Shown: positions 17,916 to 26,341, counted from the stretch's first letter. The stretch is DNA of 64,000 nucleotides from an uncultured Cohaesibacter sp. (GCF_963666525.1 NZ_OY762905.1:4009501-4073500), one strand, 5' to 3'. Notes: a model not told the origin generated them from the letters alone. A program made the numbers and translations.

Positions 17916-18407
17916 TTACTCAGCAGGTGAGGGAGCGGACGCCGGAACACTGTTGTAGATCGTCTTTGCCGCTTGAGCCTCGCGCTTGGCCAGTGCAGCC
18001 AGATCGAGTGGATTGGCGCCAAAGCGGTTGAAGCCTTGCTGTCCCTTGCGCGCCAGCATTGCAACCATGGGGAACAGGCCGAAGAGTGGCACGAGATAAA
18101 CCAGCCCCCACCAGCCCTTGTGCCCCCGGTCATGCAGGCGCCGCACCGTTATGGCGATCATGGCCGGGCTGAGCAGAATCAGATGCAACCAGACAAACGG
18201 TTCCCTGCCTCCCACCAACAGGGAGAGCAAGAGCGGGAAGCCGCTTGGTTGCTGTTGCCGGAAATAGGTGACGTCCGCGCCCAGTGCGGCAAAGAACATC
18301 AGGGCATAGAACAGCAGAAACAGCCAGAATTCCATGCGTGCGGTGCGGCCTGAATAGGAAAAGGATGCTCTCAGAATTGAAAAGAGTTTGCCATAGAGTG
18401 AAAACAT
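17916..18407 (-). CDS. DUF805 family inner-membrane protein (2 of 3)
   Basis: 163 aa with FSYSGRTARMEFWLF near residue 16, VRRLHDRGHKGWWGL near 88 and NRFGANPL near 128, the three DUF805 landmarks, and about four hydrophobic segments between them. ATG 18407 is well separated from the neighbours (180-200 bp gaps), so each paralogue probably has its own promoter. Low sequence identity to the other two suggests old duplications. Function unknown. Confidence 0.85.
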   Translation of the reverse strand: MFSLYGKLFSILRASFSYSGRTARMEFWLFLLFYALMFFAALGADVTYFRQQQPSGFPLLLSLLVGGREPFVWLHLILLSPAMIAITVRRLHDRGHKGWWGLVYLVPLFGLFPMVAMLARKGQQGFNRFGANPLDLAALAKREAQAAKTIYNSVPASAPSPAE

Positions 18408-18588
18408 TGCCTTCTCCTTCGCAAGCCGTCGCTTGTCGATAAGAAGAGACTACGGAAGAGCTTATGGTTAATCAATCGTAAATATTGATTTTCGCTGCGC
18501 ATGGTTAATGCCGCAAGGCGAAGCTTGCACGCCTTTGTGGAGGCTTGATCTCGGCGAAGGTTGGTCTTTGTGGAAGAAGCCGGGGTTG

Positions 18589-19029
18589 TCAGGCAAAAGG
18601 TAGCTTGCGCGGTGGGAAGGCATGGCCGAAGCGATTCTCGCCCGCCGGCCCGGGAACAAACCCGACCACGAAATAGAGCACCATGACCAGCGCCACCGGG
18701 ATCCAGAGCATTTGCGCCATCAGATCCGGGGCAATCGTGGCAACTGCGAAGGTCATCAGGATGCCCACCGGTATGATCAGGAACCATTTGCCTGACAGAT
18801 CCATGTCGTGCAACCGACGGACTGTTAGCGAAACGCCGAACAGGAAGGAGATGGCAAACCACGCTTTCCAGATTTCTGACAGCAGTGGGGCATTGAGGCC
18901 AATGAAATAGAAGCCCGCCGTCATCAACAATGAAAAGCCGATCCAGAGCCAGAATTCCGCCCGCCCGGCGCGGCCCTTGAAATCGAGGCAATGGAAGAGA
19001 CTGTGTTCGATGAGCGTGACTGGGGACAT
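18589..19029 (-). CDS. DUF805 family inner-membrane protein (3 of 3)
   Basis: 146 aa from ATG 19029, with LDFKGRAGRAEFWLW at about residue 15, TVRRLHDMDLSGKWFL near 70 and ENRFGHAFP near the end. The frame is open to 19116; ATG 19068 with a GGGAAAG sequence is an alternative start, but 19029 gives the usual short lead before the GRA motif and has AAGG at fair spacing. In this copy the loop reads DMDLSGKWF rather than D.G.KGWW, so one Gly and one Trp of the motif are lost. Confidence 0.8.
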   Translation of the reverse strand: MSPVTLIEHSLFHCLDFKGRAGRAEFWLWIGFSLLMTAGFYFIGLNAPLLSEIWKAWFAISFLFGVSLTVRRLHDMDLSGKWFLIIPVGILMTFAVATIAPDLMAQMLWIPVALVMVLYFVVGFVPGPAGENRFGHAFPPRKLPFA

Positions 19030-19336
19030 GGGTGCAACCTTGCGATGATCGGGCCGGCTTTTCAGCATGGGACACTCTTTCCCATACCGCAAGCCTTTGA
19101 TAGTACCCAGTAACAAATCTGTCCGGTCTGGGCAAATGCCGTACCGGGATGCTTCTGCGCCTGTGATTTCTTTGACAACTCAACGAATTGCCCAGCGGAT
19201 AAAAGCCCCTTCTGCCTCGAATGTTGCATTGACGGAAGCCCTCTAAACGTTGGATGCATATAGCGGATAGTACGGATATCAGAGTTTGTCCGGGCAGGGG
19301 TCCGGCAGAGGGATCCCGTGTAGGAGCTGCCAGAGC

Positions 19337-20272
19337 GTGTCAACGGTTTACATTACGCATCCGAGTTTCATGAATCACAAGACGCCCGAGGGTCATCCCG
19401 AGCGCCCTGATCGGATGCGTGCGGTCAACATCGCGCTGGAGCATGAGAAGTTCATCTTCATGCCGCGCGAAGAAGCCCAGCTCGGACGCTATGATGACAT
19501 TCTGCTATGCCACCCGCAAAGCGTGATCGATCATCTGGAACGCATGGTGCCGACGGAAGGCCTCATCTCGCTTGATGGCGATACTACGGTATCGCCCGAC
19601 ACTTTGACCGCGGCGCTCTATGCCGTTGGCGCCTCCACCCAGGCGGTAGATGAAGTGATGCAGGGCAAGACCAACAACGTCTTCTGCGGCATTCGCCCGC
19701 CGGGGCACCACGCTGAGCGTGACCGGTCCATGGGATTCTGCTTTTTCAACAACGCGGCGATTGCAGCCCGCTATGCTCAGAAACAGTATGGCGCCGAGCG
19801 CGTCGCTGTCATCGATTTCGATCTGCATCATGGCAACGGCACTCAGGACATCTTCTGGGATGATCCGAGTGTGATGTATTGCTCGACCCATCAGATGCCG
19901 CTCTATCCCGGAACCGGCGACTGGCATGAAACCGGCAAGGATGACGAAGGCAATATCGTCAATGCCCCACTCAGCGCCGGCAATGGGTCCGAGCAGATGC
20001 GCGATGCCTTTGAGTCGCGGCTGTTGCCAGCGCTTTACAATTTCAACCCCGACCTGGTGATCATTTCCGCCGGGTTCGATGCCCATATCCGCGATCCACT
20101 GGGCGATCTGACCTGTACCGAGGCGGATTTTTCCTGGTTGACCGGCAAACTGATGGATGTTGCGGACAAATGTTGTGACAACCGGCTGGTTTCCCTGCTG
20201 GAAGGGGGCTATGACCTGACGGCGCTTGCCCGTTCGGTTGCTGTTCACGTGGACCGGCTAATGCACGGGTGA
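19337..20272 (+). CDS. Histone deacetylase-superfamily hydrolase (acetylpolyamine amidohydrolase/HDAC-like)
   Basis: 311 aa. Zinc-dependent deacetylase fold with all catalytic segments: HPERPDRM, RPPGHHAERDRSMGFCFFNN (tandem His), DFDLHHGNGTQDIF (zinc Asp/His), SAGFDAHIRDPLG (zinc Asp) and LLEGGYDL (Gly-Gly-Tyr). Bacterial members remove acetyl groups from polyamines, proteins or small molecules; the substrate here cannot be told. The start is GTG 19337 with TAGGAG 10 nt upstream; the frame is open to 19286 but without a site. Confidence 0.9.
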   Translation: MSTVYITHPSFMNHKTPEGHPERPDRMRAVNIALEHEKFIFMPREEAQLGRYDDILLCHPQSVIDHLERMVPTEGLISLDGDTTVSPDTLTAALYAVGASTQAVDEVMQGKTNNVFCGIRPPGHHAERDRSMGFCFFNNAAIAARYAQKQYGAERVAVIDFDLHHGNGTQDIFWDDPSVMYCSTHQMPLYPGTGDWHETGKDDEGNIVNAPLSAGNGSEQMRDAFESRLLPALYNFNPDLVIISAGFDAHIRDPLGDLTCTEADFSWLTGKLMDVADKCCDNRLVSLLEGGYDLTALARSVAVHVDRLMHG

Positions 20273-20312
20273 TACCGCGCCTGATCCCGGAGTTTTCGGT
20301 CCACCCGAAGGG

Positions 20313-20348
20313 AGGGTCCAATGTTGCCAGGCATTGGACCCTTTCCTC
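20313..20348 (+). terminator. Hairpin terminator after the HDAC-like gene
   Basis: Perfect 11-bp arms AGGGTCCAATG / CATTGGACCCT with an 8-nt loop, then TTCCTCATTTT, 40 bp after the stop. Confidence 0.7.
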
Positions 20349-20514
20349 ATTTTGACAGGCTGTCCTTTGCAACAGCCCTTTGCATGGCCAGTCAGGGCTC
20401 CCTCTTACGACAAGGCTTTTGCATGGGGACATTTCCATGGTAAAGGAAATGAGCGACTCGACAGTCGCTTTCGCTCACTCGATTCCAAGCCATGCCAGAG
20501 GAAATCAATTCGCC

Positions 20515-20751
20515 ATGTCCGACCTGTCCGAGCTCACCTTTGAAGCAGCCCTTGCCGAACTGGAACAGATCGTTCAGCGTCTGGAACGCGGTGATGTCGC
20601 TCTGGAAAAATCCATCGAGGAATATGAGCGCGGCGAAGCACTGAAACGCCACTGCGATGCTCTGCTGCGCAAGGCTGAGGAAAAGGTCGAGAAGATTCGT
20701 CTTTCCGCAGAAGGTCAGCCGGTTGGCACCGAGCCACTCGACGTCGACTGA
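20515..20751 (+). CDS. xseB: Exodeoxyribonuclease VII small subunit
   Basis: 78 aa, all-helical: [20 protein letters not shown] then [21 protein letters not shown], the XseB signature. The subunit binds the long arm of XseA in the processive single-strand exonuclease. The frame is open upstream to 20380, but ATG 20515 gives the normal length (about 80 aa) and AGAGGAA lies 11 nt upstream. The order HDAC-like gene then xseB is common in Alphaproteobacteria, by memory. xseA is not in the window. Confidence 0.93.
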   Translation: MSDLSELTFEAALAELEQIVQRLERGDVALEKSIEEYERGEALKRHCDALLRKAEEKVEKIRLSAEGQPVGTEPLDVD

Positions 20752-20856
20752 GACTCAGGGCCTCAGCATATCCGTTTTCCAGAAATGCATTTGTTGTGGC
20801 CGGCCGATCAGCGGAAGCCTGTGACAGAATGCCGTCTGCCTGACGCCGATCCGGCT

Positions 20857-21117
20857 TTACTCGGAATGGGATGCTGATGGGCCGCCAGGACCATCAGAGC
20901 CATCGGTCTTGTTCTGGGCTGAGGCTTTCTTTGCCGGCATGAACAGCACCACAACAATCCCGGCACCGCAACTGACCACGCTCAGCACAAACCAGACAAA
21001 GCCGGAGCGCCCCTTGGCCTTGGCTGTGATCGCGCCGATCACGCCCGCCAGAAACAGCACCTGCACCACGACCATCTCATAGCTGCCGATTTGTATCAGG
21101 CTCGGTAAATTGGACAT
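20857..21117 (-). CDS. Small membrane protein, two helices, unknown function
   Basis: 86 aa from ATG 21117, which has GGAGGAG 5 nt upstream. Two hydrophobic segments (about residues 13-32 and 41-62: MVVVQVLFLAGVIGAITAKA and FVWFVLSVVSCGAGIVVVLF) flank a short basic loop, and the tail is polar (KTDGSDGPGGPSASHSE). The layout resembles small PLDc_N/superinfection-type or phage-shock-like membrane proteins, but no family is assigned. Confidence 0.7.
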   Translation of the reverse strand: MSNLPSLIQIGSYEMVVVQVLFLAGVIGAITAKAKGRSGFVWFVLSVVSCGAGIVVVLFMPAKKASAQNKTDGSDGPGGPSASHSE

Positions 21118-21256
21118 GCAGGCTCCTCCGGCTGTCAGCTTGGGTGAATTGTCCTGCTTTAACAAGTTTGCCGCCGCAAGGCTATTGCCTATGCGCAGAA
21201 AGCTTTCATAAATACGACTAATCCGAAACCAGCGTTCGCGAAGCAAAGGGAACATC

Positions 21257-21679
21257 ATGGTCACACTGAACAATCCTGCTGACAACAAGCCTTGCCCATG
21301 CGGTAGCGGCAAGGCCTATGCAGACTGCTGCGCCCCCTATCATCAGGACCGTGTCTTGCCGCAGAGCGCCGAAGCATTGATGCGCTCGCGCTATTCCGCC
21401 TTTGCCCTTCAGAAAATCGACTATCTGAAGAATACGCTCTGGCCGAAATACCAACCGGGGTTTGATCATTTCTCCACGGCCAGATGGGCCACCGAGAATC
21501 ATTGGGTCGGGCTGAAGGTGCTGGCCACAGAAGAGGGAGAAGCCGGGGATCGGCAGGGGACGGTACTGTTCGAGGCGCGCTACCTGGCGGGAGGGCGTCT
21601 CAATACCCATCGCGAACTCAGTCTCTTCCGCAAGAAATCCGGCCGCTGGTACTATGTTGAGGCACTGCCCGAGGCCTGA
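21257..21679 (+). CDS. YchJ family SEC-C motif protein (UPF0225)
   Basis: 140 aa. The N-terminal zinc-binding SEC-C motif PCPCGSGKAYADCCAPY is at residues 12-28, followed by an NTF2-like domain (LMRSRYSAFALQKIDYLKNT to the end, with HRELSLFRKKSGRWYYV). YchJ-type proteins are soluble and of unknown role; SEC-C motifs are also found at the SecA C-terminus, where they bind zinc and SecB or ribosomes. AAGGGAA precedes the ATG. Monocistronic. Confidence 0.9.
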   Translation: MVTLNNPADNKPCPCGSGKAYADCCAPYHQDRVLPQSAEALMRSRYSAFALQKIDYLKNTLWPKYQPGFDHFSTARWATENHWVGLKVLATEEGEAGDRQGTVLFEARYLAGGRLNTHRELSLFRKKSGRWYYVEALPEA

Positions 21680-21749
21680 GAGCGCCAGTGCCGGAATGAG
21701 GTGCACGGGGTGTTAATCGGGTAAAATTCGAAAATTAGCAACTAGGGTC

Positions 21750-21764
21750 TAGACGATCGGTCTA
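21750..21764. promoter_or_regulatory. NemR-type operator in front of the regulator gene
   Basis: TAGAC-GATCG-GTCTA: perfect 5-bp arms around a 5-bp centre, 21 bp before the start of the NemR-like gene. The same motif recurs at 22455 before the reductase gene. Confidence 0.75.
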
Positions 21765-21785
21765 ATTTCACCTATATGCAACGTC

Positions 21786-22376
21786 ATGAACAAGAAAACG
21801 GAAAAAACGCGCGAGCATATCCTCTCTGTGGGGCGACAGCTGATGGCAGAGTTGGGCTTCAGTGCGCTGGGTCTTGGGCTGTTGCTGCGCGAAGCTGATG
21901 TCCCAAAAGGGTCCTTCTATCATTATTTCTCTTCGAAGGAAGAATTTGCCTGCGAGTTGCTTGAGCAATATGTCGGCTACTATCACGGCAGGCTCGATGA
22001 GCTGTTTTCAAAGGAAGGTCGCACCAGCCGCGATCAGTTGATGGACTATTGGGATCAATGGGTGGTCAGCCAATGCCCTGCCGACCATAGGAATACCTGC
22101 CTGATCGTCAAGCTCGGCGCTGAAGTCTCAGATTTGTCCGAGAACATGCGAAACATTCTGGCTGAGGGGGCTTCAGGTGTAACGGAGCGCCTGAGCCGGC
22201 AGATCCAGAAGGGCAAAGCCGACGGTTCTCTGGACGCCGGGATCAACGCTGAAATGACAGCTGCATTGCTCTATCAGATGTGGCTTGGTGCCAGCCTTCT
22301 GGCCAAGGTGCAGCATTCCTCCAGTCCGTTGATACAGGCACGCACCAACAGCGAGGCTTTGCTTCCTGCAGGCTGA
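21786..22376 (+). CDS. NemR-like TetR family redox/electrophile-responsive repressor
   Basis: 196 aa. The HTH (residues 9-53, TREHILSVGRQLMAELGFSA to VPKGSFYHYFSSKE) and the whole C-terminal domain (YYHGRLDELF, CLIVKLGAEVSDLSENMRNI, LLYQMWLGASLLAKV) follow E. coli NemR closely. C105 and K174 fall where NemR has Cys106 and Lys175, the pair that senses hypochlorite, quinones and methylglyoxal. Other cysteines are at 56 and 97. An operator overlaps its own promoter region and a second copy precedes the downstream reductase, so autorepression and control of that gene are likely. The gene name is withheld because orthology was judged by eye. Confidence 0.85.
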   Translation: MNKKTEKTREHILSVGRQLMAELGFSALGLGLLLREADVPKGSFYHYFSSKEEFACELLEQYVGYYHGRLDELFSKEGRTSRDQLMDYWDQWVVSQCPADHRNTCLIVKLGAEVSDLSENMRNILAEGASGVTERLSRQIQKGKADGSLDAGINAEMTAALLYQMWLGASLLAKVQHSSSPLIQARTNSEALLPAG

Positions 22377-22454
22377 CGCCAACCAAACGATCAAGCTGAA
22401 AAGACCACCGAGCAAGGCTCTTGAAAAGGCGAGTGAAAGTTCTCACTTAAAAAA

Positions 22455-22469
22455 TAGACGACCGGTCTA
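22455..22469. promoter_or_regulatory. NemR-type operator in front of the reductase gene
   Basis: TAGAC-GACCG-GTCTA, differing from the first copy by one central base, 80 bp before the reductase start. Confidence 0.75.
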
Positions 22470-22549
22470 ATATTTACTCGACTTATACCCTCGGGCGTCC
22501 AAAATCAGGTCGCCCAAACAGCCAATCTACATGCAAGGAAATGCCTGAC

Positions 22550-23590
22550 ATGACACAGACTGCAACGGCCAACCGCCAGTTCCTTCTCAACGAGCGCCCC
22601 GTCGGGGCTCCGGATGAAAACACACTGAAGCTGGTAGCAGCTTCCATTCCTGAACCGGCTGATGGCCAGATGCTGCTGCGTACGGTCTATCTGTCCCTCG
22701 ATCCCTACATGCGCGGACGCATGAGCGCGGCCAAGTCTTACGCCCAGCCAGTGGAGATTGGCGACCCGATGGTCGGCGGCACCGTGGCGCGGGTGGTCAA
22801 GTCCAATCTGCAAGGTTTTGCAGAAGGTGATTGGGTGCTCTCCTACAACGGCTGGCAGGACTATGCCCTGTCCGATGGCACCATGGCGACCAACATGGGC
22901 AAGACCCCCGAAGCCCCGTCATGGGCCTTGGGCGTGCTGGGGATGCCGGGCATGACGGCCTATACCGGTCTGTTGCAGATTGGAGATCCGAAGCCGGGCG
23001 AAACCGTGGTTGTTGCTGCCGCGACCGGAGGTGTGGGGGCAAACGTCGGCCAGATCGCAAAAATCAAGGGGGCTCGCGCTGTCGGCATCGCCGGCGGCAA
23101 GGACAAATGCGACTACGCAGTCAACGAGCTGGGGTTTGATGCCTGTGTCGACCGCAACGCGCCTGATTTCGCCGAGCAGCTGGCGGCAGCCTGTCCCGAT
23201 GGCATCGACGTCTATTTCGAGAATGTCGGTGGCGATGTGTTCAAGGCCGTCTTGCCGCTCCTCAATTCAGGCGCTCGCATTCCGCTGTGCGGCGTCATCG
23301 CCCAGTACAACAGCACGGAGCTGCCTGAAGGACCGGATATGTCCGGTGCCATGATGGCGTCCTTCCTCAAGAGCCGGGTCACTGTTCGCGGTTTCATCGT
23401 CTTCCAGGACTTCGGCCACCTCTATCCGGAGTTCGCAGCCGACATGACCCGATGGGTCAAGGAAGGCCGGATCAAGTATCGCGAGCATCTGGTGGAAGGT
23501 CTCGAAAATGCTCCTGCAGCCTTCCTCGATCTGCTCGAAGGCCGAAACTTCGGCAAGATGGTCATCAAGGTCGGTGAGTACGATCTCTGA
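22550..23590 (+). CDS. NADPH-dependent zinc-less MDR reductase (CurA / prostaglandin-reductase type)
   Basis: 346 aa medium-chain reductase without catalytic zinc ligands. Family marks: YLSLDPYMRGRM near residue 50, GGTVARVV, GMPGMTAYTGLLQIGDPKPG, nucleotide-binding AATGGVGANVGQIAKIKGAR near 165, and FENVGGDVFKAVLPLL. CurA/leukotriene B4 dehydrogenase-type enzymes reduce the C=C bond of alpha,beta-unsaturated carbonyls with NADPH. ATG 22550 is chosen (AAGGAA 9 nt upstream); the ATG at 22541 touches that sequence. It is paired with the NemR-like repressor, which fits a detoxification role for reactive enals or quinones. Confidence 0.9.
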   Translation: MTQTATANRQFLLNERPVGAPDENTLKLVAASIPEPADGQMLLRTVYLSLDPYMRGRMSAAKSYAQPVEIGDPMVGGTVARVVKSNLQGFAEGDWVLSYNGWQDYALSDGTMATNMGKTPEAPSWALGVLGMPGMTAYTGLLQIGDPKPGETVVVAAATGGVGANVGQIAKIKGARAVGIAGGKDKCDYAVNELGFDACVDRNAPDFAEQLAAACPDGIDVYFENVGGDVFKAVLPLLNSGARIPLCGVIAQYNSTELPEGPDMSGAMMASFLKSRVTVRGFIVFQDFGHLYPEFAADMTRWVKEGRIKYREHLVEGLENAPAAFLDLLEGRNFGKMVIKVGEYDL

Positions 23591-23615
23591 CCCTTGAATC
23601 GCGGCATTGGTCTGC

Positions 23616-23649
23616 AAAACCCGGTGGGAAAAGCCTCACCGGGTTTTTT
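23616..23649 (+). terminator. Terminator of the reductase gene
   Basis: AAAACCCGGTG / CACCGGGTTTT arms with a 10-nt loop and a T6 run, 25 bp after the stop. Confidence 0.9.
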
Positions 23650-24026
23650 GTCCATCACGCAACTGTGACCTCAAATAGATCTAAAGTGTGAGGGAAATTT
23701 GCGCGATTGCCCGCTGGCAAGGCAAATTCTCGTCAGGATATCCAAGGCATGTCCGGATATTTCGACATATTTGTGGGGATCCTGCTTTCCACTCTAGCCA
23801 CGGCAAATCTGTCATGAAACAGTTGCCGTGGCTGGTTAATGTTGCCTGCGCTTTGGAGGGCCCCGGTTTGCCGGAGAAAGGCCCACAGAAAAGCTCCCCG
23901 GAAGCAAGCCACCATTCCTGTCATGGCTCACACTATTTCACGGACAGGAATGGATCTGGATTTCGATACCGAAGTGGGACGAGATCCGTTCGGGGAGATC
24001 AATCATGTTTTGGAGGTTTCTCTCAT
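23650..24026 (+). other. Long leader region of the 5'-nucleotidase gene
   Basis: About 375 bp. It contains two CTGTCAT heptamers (23809-23815 and 23918-23924), the half-site of PhoB boxes; the first is followed at the right spacing by a degenerate second half (CAGTTGC). A 22-codon hydrophobic frame at 23749-23817 lacks a convincing ribosome site. Otherwise nothing is seen. Confidence 0.4.
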
Positions 24027-25637
24027 ATGAAAAATCTACTCACCGGTGTTGCTGCCCTTGCCATGACCGCTGGCCTTGGCGGCGCTGCGCATGCAGACTA
24101 CACCCTCAACATTCTTCATCTTAACGATGCTCATTCCCGCATCGAGTCGATCAGCAAGTATGACAATACCTGCGATGCCAAGGGCGAAGAAGAAGGCAAG
24201 TGCTTTGGCGGTGTTGCTCGCGTCAAGAGCGAAGTAGAGAAGCTCCGTGCTGAATTCGCCAAGGATGGCGCCAACTCCCTGCTGCTGCATGCCGGCGACG
24301 AATTCCAGGGCTCGCTGTTCTATTCCACCTACAAGGGTTCAGCTGCTGCCGAATTCGCCAACGCCATCGGCTACGATGTGATGGCTGTCGGCAACCACGA
24401 GTTCGATGACGGTCCGAAAGGCCTTTCCGACTTCATCGACAAGGTGACCTTCCCGATCATCTCCGGCAACATCGACGTCTCCAGCGAGCCTTTGCTCAAG
24501 GGTAAGATCAAGCCATATGTCATCAAGGAAGTCGGTGGCGAGAAGATCGGCATCATTTCCACTCTGGCCGTTGATACCGCAGAGACCTCCTCTCCGGGCG
24601 AAAAAGTCATCTTTACCTCTTCCGAGGACTACCTCAAGCAGGCGGTTCAGGAACTGACCGAGCAGGGCGTCAACAAGATCATTGCGCTCACCCATGAAGG
24701 CATCACCAAGGACATGGATCTGGCTGCCAAGGTTGCCGGGATCGACGTCATTGTTGGTGGTCACTCCCACACCTTGCTGTCCAACACCGACGAGAAGGCC
24801 ACAGGCCCTTATCCTACCCTGGTGAAAAATCCGGATGGCAAGGACGTGCCGATCGTGACCGCCTATGCCTACACCAAATATCTTGGTGATCTGCAGGTCA
24901 CCTTCGATGATGCCGGCAACGTCGTTTCTGCCAAGGGTGACCCGATCCTTCTGGATGCTTCGGTCACGCCGGACGCAACCGTGCTGGCTCGCATCAAGGA
25001 ACTGGGCGCTCCGATTGCCGAACTCAAGGCCAAGGTCATCGGCTCTCTGGGGGCTGACGTTGACGGCTCGCGCGAAACCTGCCGTCAGAAAGAATGCGCG
25101 ATGGGCGTACTCGTTTCCGACGCCATGCTGGAACGCGTTAAAGACCAGGGCATATCAATCGCCATCCAGAACGGTGGTGGTCTGCGTGCCTCCATCAAGG
25201 GCGGTGAGGTCACCATGGGGGACGTGCTGACTGTTCTGCCGTTCCAGAACACGGTTGCCACCTTCCAGCTGACCGGTGCCGACGTCATTGCTGCACTGGA
25301 GAACGGCCTGTCACAGGTTGAAGAAGGCGCTGGCCGCTTCCCGCAGGTCGCTGGCCTCAAATACAGCTGGTCGCGTGCCAAGCCTGCCGGTGAACGCGTT
25401 GTCTCTGTCGAAGTCATGAAAGACGGCGCATGGGCTCCAATCGACAAGGAAGCCGTCTACGGCGTTGTCTCCAACAACTACATGCGCTCCGGCGGTGATG
25501 GCTACAAGATCTTCAAGACCAACGGCCAGAATGCCTATGACTACGGCCCGAACCTTGAAGACGTGGTGGCAAGCTATATCTCCGAGCATCCGGACTTCAC
25601 GGTCACGCTTCCGGGCAACATCACTGAAGTCGAATAA
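24027..25637 (+). CDS. Periplasmic bifunctional metallophosphatase / 5'-nucleotidase
   Basis: 536 aa with signal peptide MKNLLTGVAALAMTAGLGGA then AHA. The N-terminal two-metal phosphoesterase domain shows LNDAHSR, HAGDEFQGSLF, GNHEFDDG, LTHEGI and GGHSHTLL. The C-terminal 5'-nucleotidase domain has NGGGLRASIKGGEVTMGDVL and LPFQN, plus SNNYMRSGGDGY for nucleotide stacking. It should release phosphate and nucleosides from extracellular nucleotides. ATG 24027 has GGAGG 10 nt upstream; the frame is open to 23688 without a site. A second secreted phosphatase lies 4 kb away, suggesting a phosphate-scavenging theme. Confidence 0.93.
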   Translation: MKNLLTGVAALAMTAGLGGAAHADYTLNILHLNDAHSRIESISKYDNTCDAKGEEEGKCFGGVARVKSEVEKLRAEFAKDGANSLLLHAGDEFQGSLFYSTYKGSAAAEFANAIGYDVMAVGNHEFDDGPKGLSDFIDKVTFPIISGNIDVSSEPLLKGKIKPYVIKEVGGEKIGIISTLAVDTAETSSPGEKVIFTSSEDYLKQAVQELTEQGVNKIIALTHEGITKDMDLAAKVAGIDVIVGGHSHTLLSNTDEKATGPYPTLVKNPDGKDVPIVTAYAYTKYLGDLQVTFDDAGNVVSAKGDPILLDASVTPDATVLARIKELGAPIAELKAKVIGSLGADVDGSRETCRQKECAMGVLVSDAMLERVKDQGISIAIQNGGGLRASIKGGEVTMGDVLTVLPFQNTVATFQLTGADVIAALENGLSQVEEGAGRFPQVAGLKYSWSRAKPAGERVVSVEVMKDGAWAPIDKEAVYGVVSNNYMRSGGDGYKIFKTNGQNAYDYGPNLEDVVASYISEHPDFTVTLPGNITEVE

Positions 25638-25667
25638 GCCATTTGTCCGGCTCATGAATTGAAACCG

Positions 25668-25706
25668 AAAGGGCCCGGCGGGATATCTCCTGTCGGGCCT
25701 TTTGTT
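25668..25706 (+). terminator. Terminator of the 5'-nucleotidase gene
   Basis: GGGCCCGGCGGG pairs with CCTGTCGGGCCT using several G-U pairs, followed by TTTTGTTC, about 30 bp after the stop. Confidence 0.7.
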
Positions 25707-25826
25707 CATGGCTTTTGAACCGCACCGCAGCTGTTCGGCTTGCGAACCCGACGCAAGTCGACTTGTCGCAGGCGCACGGAGTTGAGATAATTAAAACCGG
25801 TCCCAATCTTGTGCAGGAGGCGTGTC

Positions 25827-25916
25827 ATGACTGTCGTATACGGACTTATCGTCATTCTCATCACTTTCTTGATGGCCCATGCGCTTTACAAGGTGGTTGA
25901 GCGCTTCAAGAAATAG
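25827..25916 (+). CDS. Single-helix membrane peptide, 29 aa
   Basis: ATG 25827 to TAG 25916. An exact AGGAGG lies 6 nt upstream, the strongest evidence that it is translated. Residues 3-20 are one hydrophobic helix (VVYGLIVILITFLMAHAL) followed by a basic tail (YKVVERFKK), the positive-inside form expected of a small inner-membrane protein. Such peptides often regulate larger membrane complexes (CydX or KdpF type), but no partner gene is adjacent and no known family is matched. It is flanked by the nucleotidase terminator and tRNA-Pro. Confidence 0.65.
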   Translation: MTVVYGLIVILITFLMAHALYKVVERFKK

Positions 25917-26199
25917 CGCCAGCACTCTCTCCCGGAGGGGAGAGGCGGGCTTCTTGATGTGAAAGGGAATCGTCTTTGCTCGGAGGCACCTGAAAATCCT
26001 GCATCCCTATTCGCTATCCTCGCCTTTTCCGTCCCCAATTTCATCGACTACGGTAGCCAGACAGGACGGCAATCCGTTCTGCTTTGTGGACAAGCTGTCG
26101 ATTGCACAAAAGTCGGTGAAGATCTGCTTTAAATCTGCATCAACAGGCTATGACGCGCTTGATTATTTCATTCCTTTGTCATAATCCTACCGCCACCAA
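25917..26199 (+). other. Intergenic region before tRNA-Pro
   Basis: A GC-rich stem CTCTCCC/GGGGAGAG without a T run follows the small peptide (about 25925-25943) and may end its mRNA. The rest shows only a likely tRNA promoter. Confidence 0.35.
26159..26187 (+). promoter_or_regulatory. Probable promoter of tRNA-Pro
   Basis: TTGATT (26159-26164) and TAATCC (26182-26187) at 17-bp spacing, ending 12 bp before the tRNA. The overlapping ATAATC at 16 bp is an alternative -10. Confidence 0.45.
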
Positions 26200-26276
26200 C
26201 GGAGTGTAGCTCAGCCTGGTAGAGCACTGCCTTCGGGAGGCAGGGGCCGGAGGTTCGAATCCTCTCACTCCGACCA
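26200..26276 (+). tRNA. tRNA-Pro (anticodon CGG)
   Basis: 77 nt with encoded CCA. Acceptor arms CGGAGTG/CACTCCG pair fully, the D-arm is GCTCAG...GAGC, the anticodon stem CTGCC/GGCAG encloses TTCGGGA giving CGG, and the T-arm CGGAGGTTCGAATCCTC is standard. The 3' end is followed by a short inverted repeat and an 11-bp direct repeat. Confidence 0.97.
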
Positions 26277-26319
26277 ACCTTTTCAATAGGTTAGGTCTTT
26301 CCCCTTTGGGTGAAAATCG

Positions 26320-26341
26320 AAAAACTCACCAAAAACTCACC
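26320..26341. repeat. Two tandem copies of AAAAACTCACC
   Basis: Exact 11-bp direct repeat about 45 bp past tRNA-Pro. Repeats of this kind next to a tRNA can be arm-type integrase sites. Confidence 0.6.

Noticed and set aside
23749-23817. 22-codon hydrophobic leader-like ORF before the 5'-nucleotidase
   Set aside because: Ribosome site unconvincing and no attenuator structure follows.
26320-26341. CRISPR-like repeat
   Set aside because: Only two 11-bp tandem units and no spacers; no cas genes in the window.
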